A stretch of DNA of 25,212 nucleotides from a virus. Below, in pieces: positions 1 to 7,271 of this stretch. The stretch spans positions 1 through 25,212 of IMG/VR virus record IMGVR_UViG_3300031772_000261; one strand, written 5' to 3'. The notes beneath the pieces are model-generated. The model ran no database searches. It saw only the letters and a program-made list of their open reading frames with translations, and had not been told where the DNA came from. Made by a program: the position numbers and the translations under genes. Each line of letters begins with the position of its first letter. Position 1 is the first letter of the stretch.

Positions 1-196
1 TTAATCTTTCGCCTTTGACTCTGGCAATTCCCATCATAAAATGTCCACATTGACGCAAAGCTACTTTCCTTACAATAGCTCTTGTATTCTCCTGCGAACA
101 GGGCTTGTCTTTTTCCTGAATCAGGAGCAGGAAGAACTGCCGTCCTGCGGTTTGTCCCCCCGCAGAATAGCCGCTAGTGGTTGGTTTCAGATACAT
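1..196 (-). CDS. hypothetical protein, 3' end cut off by window edge
   Basis: A leftward frame opens at an ATG (196-194) behind a good ribosome binding site (AGGAGA on the minus strand, near 200-207) and stays open for 65 codons to the window edge, so the C-terminus is missing. The product starts MYLKPTTSGYSAGG and later contains RQCGHFMMGIARVKGE. I recognise no domain. It is the most distal visible gene of the leftward operon and overlaps the preceding gene by 23 bases, as expected for translationally coupled phage genes. Function unknown; the call as a real gene rests on the SD, the open frame and the operon position. Confidence 0.6.
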   Translation of the reverse strand, partial: MYLKPTTSGYSAGGQTAGRQFFLLLIQEKDKPCSQENTRAIVRKVALRQCGHFMMGIARVKGERL

Positions 197-371
197 TGGG
201 TTCTCCTTTCTCTTGCGATTGTTTTTCTACTGCGATGATGTGTTGTCCTTTTTTCAAGAGTTCCCGCACGTTGACCACCAGATCATGAAATGAGAAGCAG
301 TTGCAGTCGCAGTGGTCTTCGTTGAATAGCGAATCATCCGAAAAGATGATGTACAGAACTGGCAGATTCAT
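174..371 (-). CDS. small hypothetical phage protein
   Basis: This 65-residue product has a strong ribosome binding site (AAGGAGG about 6 bases before the ATG). The sequence begins MNLPVLYIIFSDDSLF and has a cysteine/histidine cluster (EDHCDCNCFSFHD, around residues 18-30) followed by a probably helical, charged C-terminal half. The cluster could bind a metal, but the spacing matches no motif I know. It lies in the leftward operon of small genes with a short gap upstream and an overlap downstream. No function can be assigned. Confidence 0.65.
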   Translation of the reverse strand: MNLPVLYIIFSDDSLFNEDHCDCNCFSFHDLVVNVRELLKKGQHIIAVEKQSQEKGEPNVSETNH

Positions 372-380
372 ACGCCCTCC

Positions 381-599
381 TTAATTCCATCCTATAGCTT
401 TGCTGATTTCCGGCGTCATCCCTCCCATTACAGTAAACCTCTCGAAAATTCGACGGCCTATCTTCGCTTCCTCTTCAAGGACTTCATGGAAATTATCTGT
501 TCTAACAGCGCTCATTCCGGGGGAATCGAGAAAGCGCGCCCATCTCGCGAGTTGCATTCTATCCGCTTCTTCTACCATTTCCATTGTCGGATATTTCAT
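381..599 (-). CDS. conserved small phage protein (MKYPTMxxVEEAD family)
   Basis: A 72-residue protein beginning MKYPTMEMVEEADRMQLARW and ending with a conserved-looking GGMTPEISKAIGW. From memory, small proteins of this pattern occur in many large tailed-phage genomes, but I know of no tested function. It is predicted to be mostly helical and soluble, with no membrane segment. Its ATG overlaps the stop of the upstream gene by four bases (596-599), a typical coupled-translation junction. Confident that it is a gene, not of its role. Confidence 0.75.
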   Translation of the reverse strand: MKYPTMEMVEEADRMQLARWARFLDSPGMSAVRTDNFHEVLEEEAKIGRRIFERFTVMGGMTPEISKAIGWN

Positions 600-856
600 T
601 CTTTCTCCTTTTCCTTATTCCATTCAGGAAAACCATGATTGCAGTTCAAGTCCTTCGGCAGGGCTTCTACTCTCTTTGAGAGAATGTCAACTTCTTTTTG
701 GGTGAGCCATCCGTGTACATTGGATGTGATAGGAGTGCGGAAGCAGAGTCTGCTATAGTGCAAAACGGCTAATTCGAGCAAACCTGCTTGTGATCCTATC
801 CCATTATCTATTACGGATATGCCATATCCGTTTTCAAAATTCTTTACAATGTGCAT
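596..856 (-). CDS. conserved small phage protein
   Basis: An 86-residue protein starting MHIVKNFENGYGISVIDNG. The order YGISVI, GLLELAVLHY, RTPITSNVHGWLTQKEVDIL resembles, from memory, a small conserved phage family of unknown function with a TPIT-V-GWL core. No membrane segment or metal motif is visible, and the C-terminus is lysine/glutamate-rich. It sits in the leftward operon with a three-base gap to the upstream gene and a four-base overlap with the downstream one. Probably an early or metabolic accessory protein rather than a structural one. Confidence 0.7.
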   Translation of the reverse strand: MHIVKNFENGYGISVIDNGIGSQAGLLELAVLHYSRLCFRTPITSNVHGWLTQKEVDILSKRVEALPKDLNCNHGFPEWNKEKEKE

Positions 857-859
857 GAT

Positions 860-1126
860 CTACTCTCCAGAGGGTTTGCGTATTTTAGAAATTGAGATTC
901 CCAGTCTCTTGCCCCGCTCCCGGACTGTTTCAATAAATCTAGCCGAGACCTTTGGTTTCTTTGTCAGCAGGAGCTTTATGTGGGCCGGACATTTTCCGTT
1001 ATCGAACCACGCACATCCGGTTGCGCAGGGATCGCCATTCGTGTTATTGAAGATGTGGGTGAACATGGATTCACCAGATTCCATTAACTTGCATCCGATG
1101 CCTGAGAAATCAGAAACGGTTCTCAC
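860..1126 (-). CDS. small Cys-containing hypothetical protein
   Basis: The open frame extends upstream to about 1216, but the preferred start is the GTG at 1126-1124. It has a GGAG ribosome binding site about 8-9 bases upstream and overlaps the stop of the upstream gene as GTGA. The product is 88 residues. Its centre contains GDPCATGCAWFDNGKCPAHI, with three cysteines and a histidine, which may form a small metal-binding knuckle. The C-terminal third is basic and helical. I do not recognise the family. Confidence 0.65.
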   Translation of the reverse strand: MRTVSDFSGIGCKLMESGESMFTHIFNNTNGDPCATGCAWFDNGKCPAHIKLLLTKKPKVSARFIETVRERGKRLGISISKIRKPSGE

Positions 1127-1341
1127 TTTGTTTTCTCCAGTTGTTCCAGAAACTTCATAGCTTCGTCTGATGACAGAAAGCTGGCTTTGGCTTTGTTGTT
1201 TATTAGTGCATCCCACGACTGAAACACCCTATGCCAGACAACTGAATACTTCTTGCCAGATGAGCCATCTGGCCAGGCGTTGTAGAAGAAAGGCTTTCCT
1301 CCAGTTATGACGGACGGGACCTTTTGCCAGTCTAGTTTCAT
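1123..1341 (-). CDS. small hypothetical protein
   Basis: A 72-residue soluble protein starting MKLDWQKVPSVITGGKPFFY. It is rich in aromatic residues in the first half (FFYNAWPDGSSGKKYSVVWH) and ends in a charged helix (SSDEAMKFLEQLEKTK). No domain is recognised. Its stop overlaps the GTG start of the next gene by four bases, and it starts one base after the stop of the upstream gene, so it belongs to a compact polycistron. Function unknown. Confidence 0.65.
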   Translation of the reverse strand: MKLDWQKVPSVITGGKPFFYNAWPDGSSGKKYSVVWHRVFQSWDALINNKAKASFLSSDEAMKFLEQLEKTK

Positions 1342-1342
1342 T

Positions 1343-1558
1343 TTAATTTCCTCTCAAGACGTTGTGTGCGATTTCTGATAGAAGCGGCACTTTTGCAGAG
1401 ACGAGTTCTTGCAGGGCCATTGGTCCCAGACTGCTGATGAGTTGGTAGATGTGATCAATGATTTCTTTTTCCGTTTTAGAACCGGAAACGATTTCACCTT
1501 CCATCCCTTCATACTTTGCCCGGATAAGGTGCAGTTCTTTTTCAGTGAAGATAGACAT
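1343..1558 (-). CDS. small helical hypothetical protein
   Basis: A 71-residue protein beginning MSIFTEKELHLIRAKYEGME. It is predicted to be almost entirely helical, with several charged/hydrophobic heptad-like stretches (EKEIIDHIYQLISSLGPMAL). There is no cysteine and no membrane segment. The ATG abuts the stop codon of the upstream gene at 1558 and a GGAGG-type ribosome binding site lies inside that gene's end. Could be a small nucleic-acid or protein-binding helical protein, but nothing specific supports that. Confidence 0.65.
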   Translation of the reverse strand: MSIFTEKELHLIRAKYEGMEGEIVSGSKTEKEIIDHIYQLISSLGPMALQELVSAKVPLLSEIAHNVLRGN

Positions 1559-1923
1559 TATTGACCCTCCTTGGATCGTTTCTTTATAATAGAGAACCCT
1601 GCGTACTTTCCTTCTATAGCCAAATCTTTGCAGGAGAGCAAATAAGGCGTCAACTCGGGAATGTCATTCAGTTCCCGGTCGTCATCTACTTCCACCAACA
1701 AGGCTTGTTCATGCTGCTTATAGAGTAGACGACAGCCGCGTACTCCGCACTTCTCTCCCAGCCGTTCAGCGTCTTCAATAGCTCTAACTCCTAAGATGCC
1801 GTTGTGATGGTCAGAAGCCATCACTACATGGCGTGGAGTAATGCAGTAAGGATGTGGCACGCCAATTGTATCGATGATGCGGAACTGCGCAGTCATCGGA
1901 AAATCGTTTAGAGCGGGTTTCAT
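1558..1923 (-). CDS. hypothetical protein with PHPYCITPRHV motif
   Basis: A 121-residue protein, the largest of the leftward operon. Notable segments are VPHPYCITPRHVVMASDHH (about residues 22-40), a GEKCGVRGCRLLY cysteine pair and an acidic stretch LLVEVDDDRELNDIPEL. The mix of histidines and cysteines near the N-terminus suggests possible metal binding, but I recognise no family. The start overlaps the stop of the upstream gene by four bases (ATGA). It is probably co-transcribed from the divergent region to its right. Confidence 0.65.
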   Translation of the reverse strand: MKPALNDFPMTAQFRIIDTIGVPHPYCITPRHVVMASDHHNGILGVRAIEDAERLGEKCGVRGCRLLYKQHEQALLVEVDDDRELNDIPELTPYLLSCKDLAIEGKYAGFSIIKKRSKEGQ

Positions 1924-2147
1924 GCTTCCTCCTCTTCTTGAAGATTTTCTTTTTCTTCGTTTCCAAACGAGTCGTTGGCCTCGACGCCATAGACGCCCAA
2001 AGCCTCGTAATCGAAGTCCCCCGTCATGTCGTTAGGAACGATGACTTTCATCAATTGCTTCAGCAGTTCGGATGCGCTTTCTTTTTTGATGCCGCTTGAA
2101 TCTATTTCAAAGATCAAGACGACTTTGTGCTTCTTAGTGATAGACAT
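1920..2147 (-). CDS. small acidic hypothetical protein, first gene of leftward operon
   Basis: A 75-residue protein starting MSITKKHKVVLIFEIDSSGI. A beta-strand-like start (KVVLIFEID) is followed by a helix (SASELLKQLMKVIV) and a highly acidic tail (FGNEEKENLQEEEEA). A ribosome binding site (AGGAGA, minus strand) lies about 5 bases before the ATG. It is the first gene downstream of the divergent intergenic region, so it is the gene most directly served by any leftward promoter there. No function is recognised. Confidence 0.65.
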   Translation of the reverse strand: MSITKKHKVVLIFEIDSSGIKKESASELLKQLMKVIVPNDMTGDFDYEALGVYGVEANDSFGNEEKENLQEEEEA

Positions 2148-2306
2148 TTAGTTCTCCTTTGTTCTGTGGGGTGCTTACCGGCTAAATTGCCGTAGCTAAT
2201 TTAACCATAGTTTGGATGAGGGCACCACATTATTTTTTCGTTTTAGATTAGACATAGATATCCAATTAGTTGTAGTGTGAGCACACTTTTCCATGAAGAG
2301 GATGCC
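2148..2306. promoter_or_regulatory. divergent intergenic control region
   Basis: This AT-rich stretch separates the leftward small-gene operon (first ATG at 2147) from the rightward glycosyltransferase/structural genes (first ATG at 2307). A divergent arrangement implies promoters in both directions. I could not pick out convincing -35/-10 pairs on either strand, so exact promoter positions are not called. The only clear structure is the imperfect dyad described separately. No small gene or RNA is visible here. Confidence 0.45.
2180..2206. promoter_or_regulatory. operator-like imperfect inverted repeat
   Basis: GGCTAAATT (2180-2188) and AATTTAACC (2198-2206) form a dyad matching at 8 of 9 positions, separated by 9 bases. 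The half-site centres are 18 bp apart, nearly two helical turns, as expected for a dimeric repressor binding one face of DNA. It lies 33-59 bases upstream of the leftward operon's first start codon. No repressor gene is identified in this window, so the binding protein is unknown. Confidence 0.4.
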
Positions 2307-3158
2307 ATGAAATTATCGATTGTTATTTCGACGCTGGACCGAACAATACAGTTGGATAGAACCTTGTTCTCCTTGTGCAAGTGGCAGAATTACGAGCCTG
2401 CGGATGTGGAATTAGTTGTGGTGGTCGATAGGACAAAAGTCTGGGGTGATTTTGGATGGGTAATGAGAAATTACAGACGGTACTTCTACAAAATTACGTT
2501 GATAGAGATTAACAGTGATCGAATGTCACAAAAGGGAGTAACGGGTAATCCTAGCCTCGGCATCAATATAGCTGTAAAAGCGGCTGAGAACGAAATTATC
2601 TTAAAGACTGATGCGGAGTGTACGCCGATCACGGAAACTGTCAGCGAATCCATCAAACTATTCGATGAGAACAAGCTCTGGTTTTTCTGCGTAAGAATGC
2701 TGACAGAAAGAGAGACAGAGCAAATGGGAGAAGGGTTTGATTCCATCCACCCTGACGCCCTTTACAAGAAGAAGCTGACTCAGATAGATGGCTTGTGGTA
2801 TATCACGGAAAGACAAAGATACCCTTATTGGTTCGGCGCTGTTTTCAGTCGGCAGCGGTTCATGGAGATTGGAGGGTTAGACGAAGAGTTTATGAAGGGA
2901 TTCGCCGGTGAGGACGATGAGTGGGCTGAGAGGATGGCGCGGAATGGAGTTCGGTGGGATTGGAGTGCCACGCTGAAGATACTGCATCAGTACCACGGGG
3001 ATTGGAGCCAAAGATGGATTCACACAGAGCCCCACTTTACGAATATCAGACGATTGCAGTGGAGTAGAGACAACGCTGTGATGAGAGCTAATGAAGGATT
3101 AGATTGGGGATCAGACAAGTACATTATCAGGAAGGAAACCTTCAATGCGCATCGTTAA
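2307..3158 (+). CDS. family 2-like glycosyltransferase (GT-A fold)
   Basis: A 283-residue protein that probably transfers a sugar from a nucleotide-sugar donor in the cytoplasm; donor and acceptor cannot be told. It opens with the GT-A strand MKLSIVISTLDRT. The metal-binding DxD position reads KTDAE (residues 100-104), and a catalytic-base-type motif GEDDEWAERM lies at 200-209, followed by HQYHGD. The ATG at 2307 is preferred over an upstream in-frame GTG (2277) because GAAGAGGA sits just upstream of it. Its 3' end overlaps the radical SAM gene by 14 bases, implying co-expression. Glycosyltransferases at the edge of a phage head operon often decorate virion or host-surface molecules; that is inference here. 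Confidence 0.8.
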   Translation: MKLSIVISTLDRTIQLDRTLFSLCKWQNYEPADVELVVVVDRTKVWGDFGWVMRNYRRYFYKITLIEINSDRMSQKGVTGNPSLGINIAVKAAENEIILKTDAECTPITETVSESIKLFDENKLWFFCVRMLTERETEQMGEGFDSIHPDALYKKKLTQIDGLWYITERQRYPYWFGAVFSRQRFMEIGGLDEEFMKGFAGEDDEWAERMARNGVRWDWSATLKILHQYHGDWSQRWIHTEPHFTNIRRLQWSRDNAVMRANEGLDWGSDKYIIRKETFNAHR

Positions 3159-4218
3159 TCGGAAGCTGAAAGAAGTACCACAGTTTACCAGAACGAACCG
3201 ACATCAACGAGCCCGATTGGAACATGGGACATTAAGGAAGTGGGAGAACTTCATCAGGTCAAAGATTGAAAAGAAGTTGAGACGAATTGAACTTACCAGT
3301 CTGCCACATTTCATGGTGATCGATCCGTGCAATTATTGTAATCTAAGATGCCCGTTGTGTCCTACCGGGATCGGAAAGCTAGGACAGCTACAAGCTCTAC
3401 TTTCTTTCGAGCATTTTCATCAGTATTTCGAGACGCTGGCGGACTACCTCTTTGAGATATTTTTGTTCAATTGGGGTGAGTCATTATTGAACAAGCAGGT
3501 GTTCAGAATGATTGAATACTCTCAGAGTAGAAATGTTGGAACTAATTTAAGTTCCAACTTCTCAGATGTAAGCAGTAAGGATTTGGATAATATTTTAGAT
3601 TCAGGATTAGAGTATCTTGTTGTATCTCTTGATGGCACTAGTCCGGAAACTTACAGTAAGTATCGAGTACGGGGCGTGTATGAAAATGTCTATGGGAACA
3701 TGCGAGAGTTAATTGATAGACGCAATCGCCGTCATCTAAAACTTCCTGTAATCGAGTGGCAAATGATTATAATGCGGCATAACGAACATGAGATTCCTGA
3801 AGCAGAACGATTAGCTAGGTGGGCGGGAGTAGATTTACTGCGGTTTATTCCTGTAGCTTTGCAGGTCATGGGTGAAGATAGAGAGCCATTGGCTAAGGAG
3901 TGGTTTCCTACTAATTTTGATGGACGAAAACGATCTACAGATGGAGTAGAGCAACAGTTTGGTCAGGCAGAGAAGCCAGGTCCTTGTTTTTATCTTTATG
4001 ACACATTGACTGTAAATCCTACTGGCGCTGTTACTCCTTGCTGTGTGATACATGGCCAAGAGAATGAGTTTGGGCAACTTCCAGTTGATGACATTCGTAA
4101 ATTCTGGAACAATCCTAAGTATCAGAGCGGGCGTTCTCTCTTCTCCAAGCGCAATCCAGATGTGAAGGTTTCAGTAGTATGTGATGGTTGTGACATCTTC
4201 AAGAAGGTGAAGAAATGA
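3145..4218 (+). CDS. radical SAM protein with C-terminal SPASM-like domain
   Basis: A 357-residue protein. The radical SAM cluster motif is CNLRCPLC (Cys65, Cys69, Cys72; C-x3-C-x2-C), which binds a 4Fe-4S cluster that cleaves S-adenosylmethionine. Cys62 lies just before it. The C-terminal part (from about residue 282) has PCFYLYDTL, TGAVTPCCV and a final VCDGCDIF, the cysteine pattern of a SPASM/twitch auxiliary-cluster domain. Such enzymes typically modify peptides or sugars; the substrate is unknown and no small precursor peptide is obvious next to it. It overlaps the glycosyltransferase gene by 14 bases and has an AGGAAGG site upstream. Its 3' end is duplicated downstream at 4329-4553. 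Confidence 0.88.
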   Translation: MRIVNRKLKEVPQFTRTNRHQRARLEHGTLRKWENFIRSKIEKKLRRIELTSLPHFMVIDPCNYCNLRCPLCPTGIGKLGQLQALLSFEHFHQYFETLADYLFEIFLFNWGESLLNKQVFRMIEYSQSRNVGTNLSSNFSDVSSKDLDNILDSGLEYLVVSLDGTSPETYSKYRVRGVYENVYGNMRELIDRRNRRHLKLPVIEWQMIIMRHNEHEIPEAERLARWAGVDLLRFIPVALQVMGEDREPLAKEWFPTNFDGRKRSTDGVEQQFGQAEKPGPCFYLYDTLTVNPTGAVTPCCVIHGQENEFGQLPVDDIRKFWNNPKYQSGRSLFSKRNPDVKVSVVCDGCDIFKKVKK

Positions 4219-4321
4219 CAAAAGAGATTTGGGGGGATCATATAAAGCAATGGCGAAAAGATGGGATGTAGGTCAGACCGCTATTCGTAACATTTTGTTC
4301 AATCTGAAGTGGAACCGTTAA
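4217..4321 (+). pseudogene. HNH homing endonuclease C-terminal helix-turn-helix remnant
   Basis: In the frame containing the ATG at 4250, the sequence reads KAMAKRWDVGQTAIRNIL and ends NLKWNR with a stop at 4321. This matches the pattern of the small DNA-binding helix-turn-helix found at the C-terminus of many phage HNH homing endonucleases (A-K-x-[FW]-x-V-x4-I-x2-IL, then a tryptophan). No catalytic HNH domain is present, and the frame enters from inside the end of the radical SAM gene without a start. It is probably the last fragment of a decayed homing endonuclease gene that once sat between the two SPASM copies. Confidence 0.45.
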
Positions 4322-4328
4322 GAAAGAC

Positions 4329-4553
4329 TTGACAGACGCATTAACAGTTGGTCCAATAGGTGATGTACATCCCTGTTGTGTGGTCCACGGCAAAGAAACA
4401 GAATTTGGACAACTTCCAGTTGATGACATTCGTAAATTCTGGAACAATCCGAATTACCAATCCGCTCGGTCCCTATTCTCCAAGCGCAATCCAGATGTGA
4501 AGGTTCCCATAGTCTGCGACGGTTGCGACATTTTCAAGAAATTCGATAAGTAA
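4329..4553 (+). pseudogene. duplicated 3' fragment of a radical SAM/SPASM gene
   Basis: An open frame of 74 codons (first possible start TTG 4329) encodes only the last part of a SPASM domain: VHPCCVVHGKE, then FGQLPVDDIRKFWNNP, ending VCDGCDIFKKFDK. It aligns with the final about 70 residues of the intact gene at 3145-4218. The two DNA copies share exact blocks of 41 bases (4075-4115 and 4410-4450) and 30 bases (4141-4170 and 4476-4505), with substitutions between. The catalytic radical SAM domain is absent and no ribosome binding site is seen. It is most simply a broken second copy left after recombination. Confidence 0.7.
4410..4505 (+). repeat. direct repeat of 4075-4170
   Basis: This segment repeats 4075-4170 in the same orientation. 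The first 41 and the last 30 bases are identical between the copies, and the intervening 25 bases have diverged, partly at third codon positions. The mosaic of identical and diverged blocks suggests either gene conversion or recombination between two related alleles rather than one recent clean duplication. Confidence 0.8.
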
Positions 4554-4595
4554 TATTCCCAGCGGATTCAGCTTACCAAAGAGGCCGACTTGGCG

Positions 4596-6410
4596 ATGAT
4601 TCAAACACTCCAATCCCGACTCACCAATTACGAAAAAAGAGAGACACTAGAAGAAGTCGCCCGCATGTGGAAGACGGGGATTTCTGGCGATGCCACATCT
4701 GGACCCACTTCTGAATATACGGGGTCTCCTTGGGTCTATAGCTGCATCAACGCCATCGCTAGAAACGTAGCGGGCGTCCCGTTGAGATTCACGGAGGGAG
4801 TAGAACGAGAAAAAGACTTAGACAAGGATCATTGGATTAGCAAACTGTTCAGACGGCCGAACATGCTGATGTCTGGAAGCGAGTTGGTTACGGCGACTGA
4901 AATCTTTTTGCAATTGGGCGGAAACGCTTTATGGGTTCCAGTTCCCGGCAAAGTTGAAAAGGGACAATTGACGGTTGAGGAATTATACGTCTTTGGTAAG
5001 AAATCCATCAAGCCCATTGTTAAGAAAAACCTGATGGTAGGTTGGGAAGTGAAGTGGGGCGGCGAAATAGAGAAATTCGATATAGCTGAAGTCCTGCACT
5101 TTCGCTATTTCAATCCGGAAGACCCCATTATGGGCATCGGACCTTTGCAAGCTGCTCAGGGAGCTTTCATTCAAGACTGGTGGAGCAACAAGTACAATGA
5201 AGCGTTCTTCAAAAACTTTGCGGAGCCCGGAGTCGTAATCACTTTCCCCGGTGATTACAATGATAAGATAATGAAGTCTAGCCGTGAGTCTTGGGACCAA
5301 CGGCATCAAGGGTTCAGCAAGATGAAGAAAACAGCGGTCTTGTGGGGAGGGGCGACACTAACAGAGTTAGGCGCCTCCAAGCGAGACATGCAATACGTTG
5401 AAGGAAAAAAGTGGGGGAGAGAAGAGACGTGCGCGGTTTTCAGAGTACCCCCCGTGGAAATCATGAACGTAGACCGGGTAAGCAGCACGGTCGAAAGCCA
5501 GAAAGCCCAACGCATCCTTTTTGGAGAAGAAGTCATAAGTCCTGAACTGAAGATGCTTGAAGATCGGTTGACCATCTTTCTTCAAATGTTCAGAGTTCAA
5601 AATGTTGAGGCTTGGTATGACACTAGCGAAGTCAGTATCCTTCAAGAAAGTATGGGAGCCAAGATCGCGCAAGCGAAAGATTTGCTCGGTTTAACTTTAC
5701 CTCTTAATGCGATACTGAAGCGATTAGACTTGGGTTTCAAGCCAGTTCCTTGGGGTGACGTAGCGTGGGTTCCGAACACGCTGGTAGCTCTTGGAACTGT
5801 GGTGGACGAAGATAATCCAGATGATGAGGAAGTAAAGCCCAAGTCCAAACCCAAAGCCAAGGCAAAAGATGAGGAAGAAGGGTTAAAAACTGCTCCTCCT
5901 AAAATGACAGGGAAGTTGAAGAAGGTTTTGTTCGGGTTGAGAAACGAAATCCTTAACTACAAAGATGGCTTATCTCAACCGAAATGGAACAGAGCTGAAG
6001 TCCGCTTGCGAAATGTAGTAGCCCAACCGGATTTACTGATAGCGAAAATCAAGTCATGGAGTGAGAGTGCTTCCAAGGAAGAAATCAAACTCGCTTTTAA
6101 TGCTCTTAGCCACGGCGCATCTACTCTCATGCCGACGCTCGCTCTGACTGGTTCGACTGCTAGAGCGAGCAAACTCCCTAAAGATTACAAGAAACTCATC
6201 TTGAAGTACGAAGACAAACTGGAAAGACGCTTGCGCTCTTACTACCGGCGATTGGGAGACAACTATGTCTCGGCTTTCCTGACTCAAAACAAAGAGGCGT
6301 CGGTTCTAAAATTTAACTGGCAAGAGGCGGATGACGAATTGGTAACGATCACTGAAGATGTTTTGATAAGCGCCCTTCTATCATTTGGCAAGTGTTCAAC
6401 GCTGGTTTAA
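4596..6410 (+). CDS. HK97-type portal protein with MuF-like C-terminal extension
   Basis: A 604-residue portal protein, which forms the dodecameric DNA entry ring at one head vertex. Portal-family features include SPWVYSCINAIARNVAGVPL near residue 43, a central HFRYFNPEDPIMGIGPLQAA and RVPPVEIMNV in the second half of the core. The HK97-like core ends near residue 400, followed by a charged linker (PKSKPKAKAKDEEEG) and a roughly 190-residue helical domain ending ITEDVLISALLSFGK. That last domain resembles the N-terminal helical part of MuF proteins, which in some phages are fused to the portal. ATG 4596 is preferred over TTG 4590 because AAGAGG (4579-4584) is then well spaced. Confidence 0.92.
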   Translation: MIQTLQSRLTNYEKRETLEEVARMWKTGISGDATSGPTSEYTGSPWVYSCINAIARNVAGVPLRFTEGVEREKDLDKDHWISKLFRRPNMLMSGSELVTATEIFLQLGGNALWVPVPGKVEKGQLTVEELYVFGKKSIKPIVKKNLMVGWEVKWGGEIEKFDIAEVLHFRYFNPEDPIMGIGPLQAAQGAFIQDWWSNKYNEAFFKNFAEPGVVITFPGDYNDKIMKSSRESWDQRHQGFSKMKKTAVLWGGATLTELGASKRDMQYVEGKKWGREETCAVFRVPPVEIMNVDRVSSTVESQKAQRILFGEEVISPELKMLEDRLTIFLQMFRVQNVEAWYDTSEVSILQESMGAKIAQAKDLLGLTLPLNAILKRLDLGFKPVPWGDVAWVPNTLVALGTVVDEDNPDDEEVKPKSKPKAKAKDEEEGLKTAPPKMTGKLKKVLFGLRNEILNYKDGLSQPKWNRAEVRLRNVVAQPDLLIAKIKSWSESASKEEIKLAFNALSHGASTLMPTLALTGSTARASKLPKDYKKLILKYEDKLERRLRSYYRRLGDNYVSAFLTQNKEASVLKFNWQEADDELVTITEDVLISALLSFGKCSTLV

Positions 6411-6422
6411 TTGGAGCGAGAC

Positions 6423-6686
6423 ATGAACCTATCAGATTGCAGGTTTGTTCACGCGGGTAGAACGATGGGATTCACGATTTTTGCCAGCAGTCCGGTGCGT
6501 GTGGTTTTGGACCAAGTTTTTCAGATGCAAATGGTGGGACAGGCGGAAGTCTACAAATTGGAGCCTACTAAACAAGTCCGTCGCATCTCGGTCAGAATCA
6601 AGGATGGCTACAAAGTGATAAATCGGCATTGGATTAGGCGGCGTGAACAGTTTGAGGAAGTTTCAGTGATTCAGAAAGCCAGTTGA
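6423..6686 (+). CDS. small hypothetical protein after portal
   Basis: An 87-residue basic protein starting MNLSDCRFVHAGRTMGFTIF. The frame reaches back to TTG 6411, but ATG 6423 is chosen because GGAGCGAG lies directly upstream. Segments such as VRRISVRIKDGYKVINRHWIR suggest a small beta-rich fold. No family is recognised. It begins 12 bases after the portal stop, so it is probably co-translated with the portal; base composition matches the portal rather than the G+C-rich genes that follow. Confidence 0.65.
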   Translation: MNLSDCRFVHAGRTMGFTIFASSPVRVVLDQVFQMQMVGQAEVYKLEPTKQVRRISVRIKDGYKVINRHWIRRREQFEEVSVIQKAS

Positions 6687-6689
6687 TAG

Positions 6690-6740
6690 ATGAAGGAAAC
6701 CATGACTGGTTGCCTCGCGCTTGACGAGTACAAGAATTGA
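6690..6740 (+). pseudogene. short ORF duplicating the 5' end of the gene at 7689
   Basis: A 16-codon frame (ATG 6690, or ATG 6702 behind GAAGGA) reads MTGCLALDEYKN then stop. The gene at 7689 begins MTDCDTLDEYKK. At the DNA level 28 of the first 35 bases from ATG 6702 match those from ATG 7689, including the 11-base block GAGTACAAGAA. This looks like a remnant of the 5' end of that gene, left when the two secreted-protein genes (6774-7636) came to lie between. It could alternatively be a leader peptide. Confidence 0.45.
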
Positions 6741-6773
6741 TGTAGAGTTCCAGAACTCAATAAGGAGAGTATC

Positions 6774-7271
6774 ATGAGAGGAAAGTTCATTGCAGCATTA
6801 GCTTTGATTTTACTGGTGGGGACATTGGCATTCGGCCAAACCCCAACACAAATCAAACAAATCCTTCCGGGTACGCCATCGGTGGTGTTTACTTGGGGAT
6901 ACAATACGGCGGACGAGGCGAGTATGGACTCCTTCGTTTTGCAGCATACCGGTTTCTCCACCACTGCGACGATCACCAACCCTTACAACGTCGAGCAGGT
7001 CATCAATCAGAAAACGATTCGGACGATTACTCATACGTTCCCTGTTACGCCTGCATTAACGGCGGGACAGAAAGCGTTCTACCGCATGGTCGCCCGCAAG
7101 CAAGGACTAGCTGATAGTGCGCCCTCGAACGTGGTGCAAATAGAAGTTGTCCCAACACCGCCGACGCCACAGAACCTGAACATAGCGAGGTTTACCGAAG
7201 TAGAGTTTACCCGCAAGACGCTTAAAGAGCTTGGTGGGATTCAGCTTTGGTTTATTACAAAGGTTTTATGA
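6774..7271 (+). CDS. secreted protein with FN3-like beta-sandwich
   Basis: A 165-residue protein with a clear signal peptide: basic MRGKF, hydrophobic IAALALILLVGTLAFG, probable cleavage near residue 21 before QTP. The mature part has a fibronectin type III-like pattern: VFTWGYNTADEASMDSFVL, then AFYRMVARKQGLADSAPSN followed by a VVQIEVVPTPP strand and proline linker. A ribosome binding site AAGGAG lies just before the ATG. Signal-peptide proteins are unusual inside a head-gene operon. It may be exported to the host envelope by Sec, for example to exclude other phages or aid lysis; that is inference. Its stop overlaps the start of a similar second gene (ATGA). Confidence 0.75.
   Translation: MRGKFIAALALILLVGTLAFGQTPTQIKQILPGTPSVVFTWGYNTADEASMDSFVLQHTGFSTTATITNPYNVEQVINQKTIRTITHTFPVTPALTAGQKAFYRMVARKQGLADSAPSNVVQIEVVPTPPTPQNLNIARFTEVEFTRKTLKELGGIQLWFITKVL

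Noticed and set aside
41-238. Rightward 65-codon ORF at the left edge
   Set aside because: It lies opposite leftward genes that have ribosome binding sites and operon overlaps; it has no SD and no recognisable sequence.
901-940. Third CRISPR-repeat-like copy (GTTTCAAT on the minus orientation)
   Set aside because: Only eight bases match the reverse complement of the repeat end; this is expected by chance in 25 kb.
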